Source of the DNA: Candidatus Woesearchaeota archaeon
Lineage (GTDB): Archaea; Nanobdellota; Nanobdellia; Woesearchaeales; UBA10216
Assembly (NCBI GenBank): GCA_016180195.1
Contig: JACPBS010000004.1
Coordinates: 81,485 to 145,484 of the forward strand
Reading direction: 5' to 3'
DNA: 64,000 bases
Shown here in pieces: positions 9,035-18,380 of the stretch. The position numbers and the translations under genes are program-made. Under the pieces are notes generated by a model. That model did not search any database. It had not been told where the DNA came from and worked only from the letters and a program-made list of their open reading frames with translations. The stretch's first letter is position 1, and each line of letters starts with the position of its first letter.

Positions 9035-9152
9035 ACCCTAGGAAGGCCCCTTTCGGGGCTTTCCTGGGAAAAAGAGGTGATTATAAAACCCCGCAAATGC
9101 CTTTCGGCATTCGCAGGGAAAGAGGTGATAGATTGGTATCTTAATCACTCCC
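9035..9152 (+). ncRNA. Candidate structured RNA: two tandem UUUC-loop hairpins, each followed by GAGGTGAT
   Basis: CCC-TAGGAAGGCCCC-TTTC-GGGGCTTTCCT-GGGAAAAAGAGGTGAT and CCCCGCAAATGCC-TTTC-GGCATTCGCAGGGAAAGAGGTGAT; downstream AATCACTCC can pair with GAGGTGAT. Confidence 0.45.
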
Positions 9153-9225
9153 TAATGGAGTTTTCCTGTTTACACTATTAAGTAGTATTGAAGTATATAA
9201 ATTTTTCTATTTTAGGGTATTGTTC

Positions 9226-9306
9226 ATGCCGCGCATCCATGCAGGACTTGAAGCTTTAATCGGAGATGGAGTTATCTTTGACCTGAATCTCAGTTCACAA
9301 CCTTGA
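9226..9306 (+). CDS. Putative 26-aa small ORF
   Basis: MPRIHAGLEALIGDGVIFDLNLSSQP; TATATAA at 9194-9200 at leaderless-promoter spacing. Confidence 0.25.
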   Translation: MPRIHAGLEALIGDGVIFDLNLSSQP

Positions 9307-9341
9307 ATGATTAGAAAGCATTAAATAATAATTGACTGGAT

Positions 9342-9560
9342 ATGGGTCATATGGGTAATGCCATGAAAACCGCCACTCTTATTTCAGCGGCAATATTATC
9401 TATAACCTCGATCGTGTCGCTTGCTTTCTTCGATGCGCCTTTTGTTGTGATGTTAAGGAACAGCTTGATAGCAGCGGTAATTTCGCTTTTTGTGTATTTT
9501 TTATGGCTCAGGGTTAGCCGGGAATATGAGAAGTCATTCAGGCAGGGTTTGGGTAGATGA
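9342..9560 (+). CDS. Small two-TM membrane protein
   Basis: Two hydrophobic helices; ATGA overlap with next gene. Confidence 0.5.
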   Translation: MGHMGNAMKTATLISAAILSITSIVSLAFFDAPFVVMLRNSLIAAVISLFVYFLWLRVSREYEKSFRQGLGR

Positions 9561-10489
9561 AAAGGTTACTCTTACCCTTGATCATCATTGCCCTGCTTAT
9601 TGCTTTCCTGGTTGCGAAGCCTGCTTTTACCGGAGAGGTTGTGTTGAGTGAGCCGTCCTTCAGGTATAGGGTTCTTTTCTGCGACAAGGTAAATTGTACT
9701 GGCGAGCTAAAGGATCTTATAAGCAATAGCTCTGATGTTGATTGTGCAATGTACAATTTCGATCCCGGCTTTCTTGATGACGACGTAAAGATGAGAATCG
9801 TCACTGATGATGGCTATAAAGGTGATTTGCCAGGAATCGTGAAAGATGGGAAAAGCGGGCTTATGCACAACAAGTTTTGCATTTTCAACAGTAAGTCTGT
9901 CATTACCGGATCATTCAATCCCTCAAGCAGCAGGAGGGACAGGAACAACATGATATTCATAGAATCAGGTTTACTTGCACGGAATTATGAGGACGAGTTT
10001 AATGAGCTATGGAATGGCAATTTCGGCAACGGCAGCAGGAACAGGAATCCCGTGGTAGTTCTTGGCCAGGCCAGGGTGGAGAATTATTTCTGCCCGGAGG
10101 ATGACTGCTCAGGACAGGTCATCTCCAATATTCAAAAAGCAAACAGCAGCATACTTTTCATGGCTTACAGCTTCACTCACAGGGGGATTGCAAATAGCTT
10201 AATGGTTGCCAATGTGCAGGGAAAGGATATAAGAGGAGTGATTGACAGTAGCAGCGACAAGGCTGTTTATGAAGACTTGAAGGCGCAGAAAATCGATGTT
10301 AGGGTTGACAGCGTGAAAGGCCTTATGCATCACAAGGTATTCATCATAGATAACACGACAGTTATCACCGGAAGCTTCAATCCCACGAATAGCGGGGATA
10401 AAAGGAATGACGAGAACATATTGGTGATACATGACCGAGATGTAGCATCCGAATACCTTGAGGAGTTTGATAGTTTTTGGAAACAGTAA
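9557..10489 (+). CDS. Exported phospholipase D-like protein (two HKD motifs)
   Basis: MHNKFCIFNSKSVITGSFNPSS and MHHKVFIIDNTTVITGSFNPTNSG; N-terminal hydrophobic signal. Confidence 0.85.
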   Translation: MKRLLLPLIIIALLIAFLVAKPAFTGEVVLSEPSFRYRVLFCDKVNCTGELKDLISNSSDVDCAMYNFDPGFLDDDVKMRIVTDDGYKGDLPGIVKDGKSGLMHNKFCIFNSKSVITGSFNPSSSRRDRNNMIFIESGLLARNYEDEFNELWNGNFGNGSRNRNPVVVLGQARVENYFCPEDDCSGQVISNIQKANSSILFMAYSFTHRGIANSLMVANVQGKDIRGVIDSSSDKAVYEDLKAQKIDVRVDSVKGLMHHKVFIIDNTTVITGSFNPTNSGDKRNDENILVIHDRDVASEYLEEFDSFWKQ

Positions 10490-10524
10490 AAAACATTTTA
10501 AATAGATCAGGCGACCGATTATCC

Positions 10525-11424
10525 ATGGTAGATGTTGTCATTGTAGGCTCAGTCGCTCTTGATTCTGTCCAGACGCCTTTTGGCAAGGTCGAGGACGTGC
10601 TCGGCGGAGCTGCCACGTATTCCAGCTTTTCCGCCAGCTTCTTTTCAAGGCCGGGCGTTGTTGCTGTTGTTGGAAAGGATTTTCCGGAAAAGCACCTTGA
10701 TCTTTTGAAGGGTGCTGGCGTTGATGTGTCGGGGATAAAAGTCGATGGGCTTTCATTCAGGTGGAAGGGTTTTTATGAGTACGACATGAATGAGGCAAAG
10801 ACCCTTAGCACTGAGCTTGGCAGCTTCCAAACATTCAGGCCGGTTCTTCCTGATAATTTCAGGAAGTCCAGGTATGTTTTCCTTGCAAACATAGACCCTG
10901 AAATACAGCTCGATGTATTGGGCCAGGTTGAGAATCCTAGGCTCACCATGATGGACACTATGAATTTCTGGATCGGGAACAAGAGGGAAAAGCTGCTTAA
11001 GGTAATATCCAAGGTCAATATTCTTCTGCTTAACGACAGCGAGGCAAGGCAGCTTTTCGATACCCCGAATCTTGTTGTTGCAGCCGGGAAGGCTTTGAAG
11101 CTAGGCCCAAGATATGTTATTATAAAGAAAGGTGAGCACGGTGCCTTGATGTTTTCAGGCAATAGCCATTTTAATGCCCCAGGTTATCCTGTCGAGGTCA
11201 TTCGAGACCCAACAGGATCCGGTGACAGCTTTGCAGGCGCCCTGATAGGATATCTTGCTGCTACAGATGATATAAGCGAACCGAATATCAGGAAGGCAAT
11301 GATTTATGGCAGCGTTGTTGCCAGCTTCAATGCCGAGGATTTCAGCCTTGAAAGGCTTAAAACCCTGTCAAGGAATGATATTGAAGAGAGGTATAAGGAG
11401 TTTGAGAAGATCAGGAGGTTTTGA
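10525..11424 (+). CDS. PfkB-family carbohydrate kinase
   Basis: VLGGAATYSSFSAS; DPTGSGDSFAGALIGYLA signature; start trimmed from 10477. Confidence 0.85.
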   Translation: MVDVVIVGSVALDSVQTPFGKVEDVLGGAATYSSFSASFFSRPGVVAVVGKDFPEKHLDLLKGAGVDVSGIKVDGLSFRWKGFYEYDMNEAKTLSTELGSFQTFRPVLPDNFRKSRYVFLANIDPEIQLDVLGQVENPRLTMMDTMNFWIGNKREKLLKVISKVNILLLNDSEARQLFDTPNLVVAAGKALKLGPRYVIIKKGEHGALMFSGNSHFNAPGYPVEVIRDPTGSGDSFAGALIGYLAATDDISEPNIRKAMIYGSVVASFNAEDFSLERLKTLSRNDIEERYKEFEKIRRF

Positions 11425-12188
11425 GAATGGGAACTGATGTTGTCTTTTCTGATTCGGATATAGAACATTTCTGCGGGGCAACCGGAGACACCAATGCACT
11501 TCACAATTCTGCATTTATGCGTCAGCATGGAAAACTGGCATTTGTGCCTGGAATGATGACTTTATTGTATGCGGTTAATTTGGCTTCAACGTTTTTGACA
11601 GACGGCTGCAATCTTTATGCGCATTTTGGTTCTCCCCTGTTTTCAGGTGAAAAAGCGGTTATTTATGCAAAAACATTCAGCCCTGGCGAGTACAGGCTTT
11701 ATGCAATGAGTGGTGGCAGCGATTTGCTTTCTTCCAACTCAGGGTATTCCGGGATCATGATTGAGAGAAAGGAACATGTTGAAGTGCAAGGTATCGAAAG
11801 GAAGCTGGCTGTTTCGCAGAGCCAGCTAATAGATTTTTCTGTTCCTATTCGGGTAGGAAATAATGTCTCAAATCTCCTTTTTGCAGTAGCTTATTCTTCA
11901 AGAGCGCTGCTTGAAGGCCTGATGAATCCGAAAGGCGAGGGGGAAGAAAATGTGCATGAATGGATGGAAGGCAGGCTGCCCGTTTATGCTTCGCTTTCAT
12001 TGCAGGTCGAAAGAATTCTCATTCCTAAAGGGGAACTTGCGTACGTAACGAATGCTGAGGCGAGTGGAAAAAGGGATTTGGTATGCAGGGTGAGTTGTTC
12101 CCATGCTGGGAATCGAATTTATACGGCAACCTATGCTGCGAAAGCAATTGCTGAAAGGACAATAATTGGCATGGCCAGGAATATCTAA
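11421..12188 (+). CDS. MaoC-like hotdog-fold protein
   Basis: FSDSDIEHFCGATGDTNALHNSAFMRQHGKLAFVPGMMTLLYAVNLA. Confidence 0.6.
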   Translation: MRMGTDVVFSDSDIEHFCGATGDTNALHNSAFMRQHGKLAFVPGMMTLLYAVNLASTFLTDGCNLYAHFGSPLFSGEKAVIYAKTFSPGEYRLYAMSGGSDLLSSNSGYSGIMIERKEHVEVQGIERKLAVSQSQLIDFSVPIRVGNNVSNLLFAVAYSSRALLEGLMNPKGEGEENVHEWMEGRLPVYASLSLQVERILIPKGELAYVTNAEASGKRDLVCRVSCSHAGNRIYTATYAAKAIAERTIIGMARNI

Positions 12189-12901
12189 GCCTTCAATAGC
12201 GCAACTTCCCTTTTCCTTTTTTCCGGGTCCAGGGGCGTCTCAAGGCATACAGGCTTTCCTGATTTCTTTATTAGCATTTTTATGTTATCCAAGTCTATGT
12301 CTGAGTCCAGTATGCTTGAATGCCTATCAAACCCGTTAATCGTTCCTGAAAGGTGAAAATAGTCCGGCTTTAGTTTCATGAATTCCCCAATATACTTTTT
12401 TCGGTCTTTTCCAAGCCTCGTCGCTGTGTCTATTGCATGCCCGAAGTCCAGGCAGAACTTAAATCCCTGATCCTGAAATTCCGCAATTTCATCAGGCCCA
12501 TAACCTACCCAGACCATGTCATTGTCCACAGGAAGCAGGTTCTCAACATGGAATCTTTTGTCAAAGAATTCGTTAAGAAAATCCATGGCTGTTTTTTTTG
12601 AGTTTTTAATTTTCAGTCGGGGGCTGTTAAAACCTGCGTGGATCACAATGATATCAGCATCCAGTTTGTCTGCCGCAGATACAGTTTCCTCAAGTATCAT
12701 CTTGTTTCTCGACCTTATCGTTTCATCTGACGGGTTGAATCCGAACTGGTCGTGAGGGCAGTGAACCCTGAGCCTGGTGCTCAGCCCCACAAAATCCGAA
12801 ACTGGGTGGCCGGGGACTGGAAGGACCTCTATGAAGTCCGCAAACCCGTAATCCCTCGCAGTCACCTTGTTTGTGCTGAAGAACTTTAATCCGACTTCCA
12901 T
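12185..12901 (-). CDS. Sugar phosphate isomerase/epimerase-like TIM-barrel protein
   Basis: RVHCPHDQFGF; IIVIHAGFNS; FCLDFGHAIDTATRLG; YFHLSGTINGFDRHSSI. Confidence 0.7.
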   Translation of the reverse strand: MEVGLKFFSTNKVTARDYGFADFIEVLPVPGHPVSDFVGLSTRLRVHCPHDQFGFNPSDETIRSRNKMILEETVSAADKLDADIIVIHAGFNSPRLKIKNSKKTAMDFLNEFFDKRFHVENLLPVDNDMVWVGYGPDEIAEFQDQGFKFCLDFGHAIDTATRLGKDRKKYIGEFMKLKPDYFHLSGTINGFDRHSSILDSDIDLDNIKMLIKKSGKPVCLETPLDPEKRKREVALLKA

Positions 12902-12971
12902 GCCATATCAGCAAAACTTCACCCTAATTTATTCTTTGCTATTTTTTCTTTTGTTTCCAGCGGTTCAACTA

Positions 12972-15905
12972 TCATATGCAAAGCTCCAGCCCGAGTTTTA
13001 TGCACCTTTTCGGGGGGTTCTCAAACTCAAATACGAATTCGTTCCTTGGTCTAAAGGACTCATCCGGAGAGGGCACTACACGTGTGCTGAGTATTATCAA
13101 GTAAGGCTTTCCTGTCGTTACTTTGTTGTCTTTTATTTTGAAGCTGTAAGTTATCTGCATTATGTGCCTCTGCTCATTTTCAATAATTACGGTGTTGATT
13201 TCTGGCTCTGACAGATCAGTTGATGCATCAATTACTTCCCCGTATGGGCCAAGAAGCTTGACCTGCACGGTTCTTCCAACAACCAAAGAGTGGCTTTCCT
13301 TTCCGACGCTCAACATAGCGTATTCAACGTCGCTTTTTTCAATGCGCCTTACATATTCCAATTCCGTGATAAAGTTTATTCGGTTGCCCTTTACCACTTT
13401 TTCACCAGGGACCGTTAGAAATTTTGCTGCCAGAACAGGATCGCAGTAATCCCCGCATTCCATCCCCTTTTTTTGTTTTGTCGGGCACCCGTCTGTTCCC
13501 GTTTCCTGAAAAACTTTTGTGTCCGCACATCTGTCTGACTCGTCAGGTATTCCGTCCGAATCCTTGTCCGTTAATGACCTGTAAATCCTGATCTGGCCCC
13601 TGTTTGCGTCATAAACATAAACATTGTCGTCATCATCCACAGTTATTGCTACTGGCCAGCCATAGTAGTCATTTAGCTTTCCGTCGGGCTTTAGCACCAT
13701 ATCATATCGCTTTGACGGGTTGCTTTCAATATCATCAAAGTATTGGACAAACCTGTTTCCTGAATACGGGTTAAAACCGATGTACATCCTGTTATTCCTG
13801 TCGAATGCCGGCTCGAAAGTGGTCATCTTGGGAAAAATCCTTTTTGCCTTGATCGCAAAAATTATCGAGCTTGGCTTATCTGGGAAGTCCTCTTTTAAGA
13901 ACATTAAAAGCCTTTTGTTGCCCGCCCATTCTATGAAGTGGTCGGATACGTAAAGGTTTCCTTTCCTGTCAAGGGATATTGCCCCTGGCCAGCACAGCTT
14001 GTCTAAATCTTCGGATTTTTTGTCCGGTTCTGCCCAAGGATCCTTGTTCGCTTTTTCATAAGGGTCTTGGTTGCAGTAAATTCCTTCAGTGCTGGACTGG
14101 CCAAGAATTATGTCAACGATCGGGTTTTCTGATAAGGGGTCACGTATACGGAAAACCCTGTGCTGATTAGGCTGCGATACCCAGAGGAACTTTCCATCAG
14201 GTGTTGGCGCTATTCCCCAAACATCAGTCAAAGGAAGTTTTGAGCCATCCAGAGCATCCACGTTCTGGCTTATTGATTTAAATGATTTATCTCCTGATTT
14301 TAGGGGTGCTTGGTATATTTCTATGGATTTTATTTTCGTTGCCCAGATCATTCCAGCAGCTGATTTTACCTGTCCATATTGCGGGTTTGGATAATATGTT
14401 ATATTATTCGCGCCAATAAAGCCGTCTGGCGGTTTGCCTTTTGAGATACGGTTTTTATCGTTCCAGAACAGTAATCTGCCATCAGAAGCAACCAGCTGAT
14501 CCCCGACAACTGCAACTCCTGTCCATGCAGGATGAAACATCCTTTTGCCCGAAACAAAGTTATAGCCTTCGGGGGGCGAAAAAAGTCTTTTATCGATTTT
14601 GTATCCATCATACTCATTAAATGATATCCTGTAGACGTCATGCGCGTTTCCACCTATTGAAGTCAGCAGGTTTCCATGGGCGTCAAAGCCTATCGAGCCC
14701 AATCCTGACTGGATGGCTGGCTCGTTGATCCAATCTTTAATTTGTCCATAATTTCCATTGGAAAGGCTCCAGAGTATCAGGTTTTGCTTGTGGTCTAAAT
14801 TGTGGTTCGTCCACAACCCTCTACCCCAGGGATCGATTTCTATGGCTAATGGCCCGCTGTTGCCTTTTCCCCCGAAGGTTATGTTTCCAAACCTGCTCGC
14901 TTCCATTCCAGAATAGAAGGGAGGTGAAAAAACCAGTACCCGGTTGTTGTATGCGTCAGACACATAAAGCATTCCTTTATCATCAAATCTTACAGCTGTT
15001 GGCCCATGCATTCCTGCCATGCAGCTTCCACGCCCCCTATCAAGTACGTTGCAAAACTCAATGTCACCTCCTTCTTTAAAGCTGTACTGGCCCAATACGA
15101 TATCTGCAACTTTACTAAGTTTCCCGTTTGTTTTCGGAAACCTTAATACCCTGTTGTTTCCTCCATCCGCAACCCATAGATTACCCTCCCGATCAAGTGT
15201 TACGCCTGCTCCATATGTATGCTTGGAATGGAAGCACAAGGATGTTACTGGCTCCTGGACCGGTTTTGGTGATTTTTCAACATCGAAGTCCATTCCCCGG
15301 ATGTTACATCCATTGCTTTGGAAATCCGGCTGCCCCCAAACCTCATCTGCAATTGTATCGGTGGTGAACGGGCTGTTATATTTCAGCACCCTGTTGTTTT
15401 TTGCGTCAGGAACATAAAGATTTCCTTCAGCGTCAACAAACATGTTTACATGGGATCCGTCTTCAAGTGTCGTATGCGTCTTTTCTGACAGTCCACACAG
15501 GGTTGAGGCTGATGCAGGAGCCCTGTTTGGATAGTACTGGTAGCTGGCATCTCTGTTACAGGCTCCATAGTCATACCCGGATGGCTGGCCGATTATTATT
15601 TCAGGGTTGCATGGCTGTGCATAGTAGCATTTCGCAAGATCCACTCCCAGTATCCGGCTGTTTCCTGCATCCCACACATACATCCTTCCATGGGCGATTG
15701 ATCGGTCGACAATGACGCCTCCCGGATTGAAGACCTTGAACGGCACTATTTCTTTGGGGGAAATTTCTCCGAAATCACGCTTCCCAACCTCGATATCAGC
15801 CCATCTGTCTCCCGGAATCCCTCGCTTCGGCGACGAGCTTTCAATCGCTACGGTTAAGGAAAGCATGAGAAGGAGTACGGGTAATACAGCCACCAGTTTT
15901 TTCAT
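12972..15905 (-). CDS. Large exported NHL-repeat beta-propeller protein with TSP3-like Ca-binding motif
   Basis: Signal peptide; repeated LDREGNLWVADGGNNRVLRF-type units; DKDSDGIPDESDRCADT. Confidence 0.8.
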   Translation of the reverse strand: MKKLVAVLPVLLLMLSLTVAIESSSPKRGIPGDRWADIEVGKRDFGEISPKEIVPFKVFNPGGVIVDRSIAHGRMYVWDAGNSRILGVDLAKCYYAQPCNPEIIIGQPSGYDYGACNRDASYQYYPNRAPASASTLCGLSEKTHTTLEDGSHVNMFVDAEGNLYVPDAKNNRVLKYNSPFTTDTIADEVWGQPDFQSNGCNIRGMDFDVEKSPKPVQEPVTSLCFHSKHTYGAGVTLDREGNLWVADGGNNRVLRFPKTNGKLSKVADIVLGQYSFKEGGDIEFCNVLDRGRGSCMAGMHGPTAVRFDDKGMLYVSDAYNNRVLVFSPPFYSGMEASRFGNITFGGKGNSGPLAIEIDPWGRGLWTNHNLDHKQNLILWSLSNGNYGQIKDWINEPAIQSGLGSIGFDAHGNLLTSIGGNAHDVYRISFNEYDGYKIDKRLFSPPEGYNFVSGKRMFHPAWTGVAVVGDQLVASDGRLLFWNDKNRISKGKPPDGFIGANNITYYPNPQYGQVKSAAGMIWATKIKSIEIYQAPLKSGDKSFKSISQNVDALDGSKLPLTDVWGIAPTPDGKFLWVSQPNQHRVFRIRDPLSENPIVDIILGQSSTEGIYCNQDPYEKANKDPWAEPDKKSEDLDKLCWPGAISLDRKGNLYVSDHFIEWAGNKRLLMFLKEDFPDKPSSIIFAIKAKRIFPKMTTFEPAFDRNNRMYIGFNPYSGNRFVQYFDDIESNPSKRYDMVLKPDGKLNDYYGWPVAITVDDDDNVYVYDANRGQIRIYRSLTDKDSDGIPDESDRCADTKVFQETGTDGCPTKQKKGMECGDYCDPVLAAKFLTVPGEKVVKGNRINFITELEYVRRIEKSDVEYAMLSVGKESHSLVVGRTVQVKLLGPYGEVIDASTDLSEPEINTVIIENEQRHIMQITYSFKIKDNKVTTGKPYLIILSTRVVPSPDESFRPRNEFVFEFENPPKRCIKLGLELCI

Positions 15906-15969
15906 TTGTTCATCAATCTGATTGAGGTTATAAAAAACTTTTTATAAAGGGAGCTTAGGCTTTCATCTC

Positions 15970-17232
15970 ATGGATTCAGGGACGGGTTACGTTGTCAGGG
16001 ACATTAAGCTGGCTGCTCAGGGCAGGCTTAATATTGAATATGCGGAGTCTCAGATGGGTGCCTTGATGAGCGTCAAGGCTCGTTTCGAGAAGGAAAAACC
16101 TCTTAACGGTGTCAGGATCGGGATAGCCCTTCACCCGTCCAAGGAGACTGCTGTTCTTGTCCGCACGCTTGCTGCAGGTGGGGCTGAGGTTGCTTTGTGC
16201 GCCTGCAATCCTCTGAGCACTCAGGATGATGTCGCTGCCGCCCTTGCAGAGGAGGGTATTTCTGTTTACGCTTATAAGGGGGAATCCAAGGAGGATTATT
16301 ACGCCTTTCTTAGGAAAGTCATAGAGACAAGGCCCAATATCACTGTTGATGACGGCTGCGATCTTATCAGCGAGATTCATCAGAATCGCCCGCAGCTGAT
16401 TAAGGATATAATCGGCGGGTGTGAGGAAACTTCTACAGGTGTCATAAGGTTGAAGTCGATGGAAAGGGATGGCGCATTGAAATACCCTGTTATTGCTGTC
16501 AACGAATCTAAAACAAAACACCTTATGGATAATGTGAAAGGAACCGGCCAATCAACTATTGACGGCATTTTAAGGGCATCTAATGTATTGGTTGCAGGAA
16601 AGAACTTTGTTGTTTGTGGCTATGGGGACTGTGGAAAAGGAGTCTCAAAGCGTGCCCAAGGTATGGACGCTAATGTTATCGTTGCAGAGGTTGACCCTTT
16701 CAGGGCTTTGCAGGCAGTTTATGATGGTTACAGGGTGATGCCGATTGCTGAGGCCGCAAAGATAGGCGATATATTTGTTACAGTCACTGGTAACAAGAAC
16801 GTTATTGATGTTGAACACATAAAATCAATGAAGACAGGGGCTATTCTTTGTAATTCCGGGCATTTTGATGCTGAGATAAATATTAATGAGTTGAAAAAAA
16901 TGGCAAAATCCAGGCGTATAAGGCCTTTTATGGATGAGTTTAGCCTTCCTGGCGGTAATAAGGTTTTGGTTCTTGGTGAAGGGCGCCTGGTAAATCTGGT
17001 CGCGGCCGAGGGCCATCCCTCTGAGATCATGTCCATGTCCTTTTGCAATCAGGCCTTGGCTGCTGAACACCTTGTCAGGAATAAAGGAAAATTGAAGCCA
17101 GGGGTTCATGTTTTGCCTAATGAAGTTGATGACTTTGTGGCGCGGTTACAACTAGAAGCTATGGGTATAGCTATTGACCGCCTTACAGAGGAGCAAAAGG
17201 CTTATTTAAATTCATGGAGGGAGGGAACCTGA
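15970..17232 (+). CDS. ahcY: Adenosylhomocysteinase
   Basis: GVRIGIALHPSKETAVL; VVCGYGDCGKGVSKRAQGMDANVIVAEVDPFRALQA; GEGRLVNLVAAEGHPSEIMSMSF. Confidence 0.94.
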   Translation: MDSGTGYVVRDIKLAAQGRLNIEYAESQMGALMSVKARFEKEKPLNGVRIGIALHPSKETAVLVRTLAAGGAEVALCACNPLSTQDDVAAALAEEGISVYAYKGESKEDYYAFLRKVIETRPNITVDDGCDLISEIHQNRPQLIKDIIGGCEETSTGVIRLKSMERDGALKYPVIAVNESKTKHLMDNVKGTGQSTIDGILRASNVLVAGKNFVVCGYGDCGKGVSKRAQGMDANVIVAEVDPFRALQAVYDGYRVMPIAEAAKIGDIFVTVTGNKNVIDVEHIKSMKTGAILCNSGHFDAEININELKKMAKSRRIRPFMDEFSLPGGNKVLVLGEGRLVNLVAAEGHPSEIMSMSFCNQALAAEHLVRNKGKLKPGVHVLPNEVDDFVARLQLEAMGIAIDRLTEEQKAYLNSWREGT

Positions 17233-18128
17233 TTTCCATTTAATAGCACATTTTTTACAAATTGCTGTTTTTTCTTTTTTCCAATATGAGAACTTCCGAT
17301 TTTATTTATAAACAACAATATATCCCGGTGCCTTGAAGCTTCAGTGATGCACCATTTGTGACCTTTTTTAGACACCATACTTCTTACTTTAGAGTTAATT
17401 CCTAACCTCAATAATAAATTGCTAAGTTGCGAAGAATAGTTTACACTGGCACTACAGATTTTAATCTTGGGCGCTATGCCTGAGTACTTATTATTTCCGA
17501 TTGTTATGGTCCCATCCCCATCAAAAACCCCCCTTAAATAACCGGGCACTTCTTCTTGTTTGATATCTTTTATTCGCGGTTCATCTTTCCACCCTACTTT
17601 CTTAGCTAATATTCTTGCAATGATTGAAGGGGGATGTATATGCTTTGTTTGATCCCTAGCATCCATATACTCAAGAAAACTGCAATCAAAGGTAGCTAAG
17701 ACCAACTCTTTGAATTTTTTGACTAATGAAAAGTTTTTATTGCAGAAATAAAAGTTTACACCATTTCTTCTCTTGTTCAAATTCATATGGCCATCCGTGT
17801 GTATAAGGCCTATAAGTTCTGGCGAAATTATTGCTTTTTTGATTCTGATAGGCTGATGACTCCTCCCTGATAAAACTAAGCCTTCAACATCTTTTTTTAT
17901 TCCCAAAAAATCAAGAATTGAAAGATAAATATAACCGGACGGCTTGATTTTCCCGGTTTTAACTTCGCTGAATATAGAATCATCTATATCAAATAGTTCA
18001 CAGAAATCTTGTTGACTGATTCTGGTTAAAAGAAATCTGAAGATCTCTTCCCTTTCTGTTTCAGACCATTTTACGAACATATGTCTATCTTTTATATCCG
18101 CTAATTTTATTTTTAAGTTTGTAATCAT
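17202..18128 (-). CDS. LAGLIDADG-family homing endonuclease-like protein
   Basis: Two LAGLIDADG-like motifs: ELIGLIHTDGHMN and YLRGVFDGDGTI; N-terminal HTH-like region; overlaps ahcY 3' end by 31 nt antiparallel. Confidence 0.8.
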   Translation of the reverse strand: MITNLKIKLADIKDRHMFVKWSETEREEIFRFLLTRISQQDFCELFDIDDSIFSEVKTGKIKPSGYIYLSILDFLGIKKDVEGLVLSGRSHQPIRIKKAIISPELIGLIHTDGHMNLNKRRNGVNFYFCNKNFSLVKKFKELVLATFDCSFLEYMDARDQTKHIHPPSIIARILAKKVGWKDEPRIKDIKQEEVPGYLRGVFDGDGTITIGNNKYSGIAPKIKICSASVNYSSQLSNLLLRLGINSKVRSMVSKKGHKWCITEASRHRDILLFINKIGSSHIGKKKKQQFVKNVLLNGNQVPSLHEFK

Positions 18129-18380
18129 TTTTCATCAGGAAAAAGCATTTTTGCGGCAACTCTGTGTCCTCCGGACGTGTAAATCGCTTATATACCTTGT
18201 GTGCGCCTGTCCAGTATCAAGTGGGCCTTCAACTCATAATTTCTATCGGACATATTCGAGAAGACTGAGCAAGGCTTCAAAACAAGAGAAAATGGTCTTT
18301 ATTGGCTGTGGAGGCGATAAAGTGCGGAAAAACTGGCTTTCGCAGAAACCTTATTATATCCAGTTATCTGAATTTTTGTT

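Noticed and set aside
18130-18380. Possible ncRNA between the homing endonuclease and the pilin-signal gene (TATA-like TTATATACC near 18190)
   Set aside because: No convincing secondary structure, box motifs or ORF; could be extra promoter sequence.
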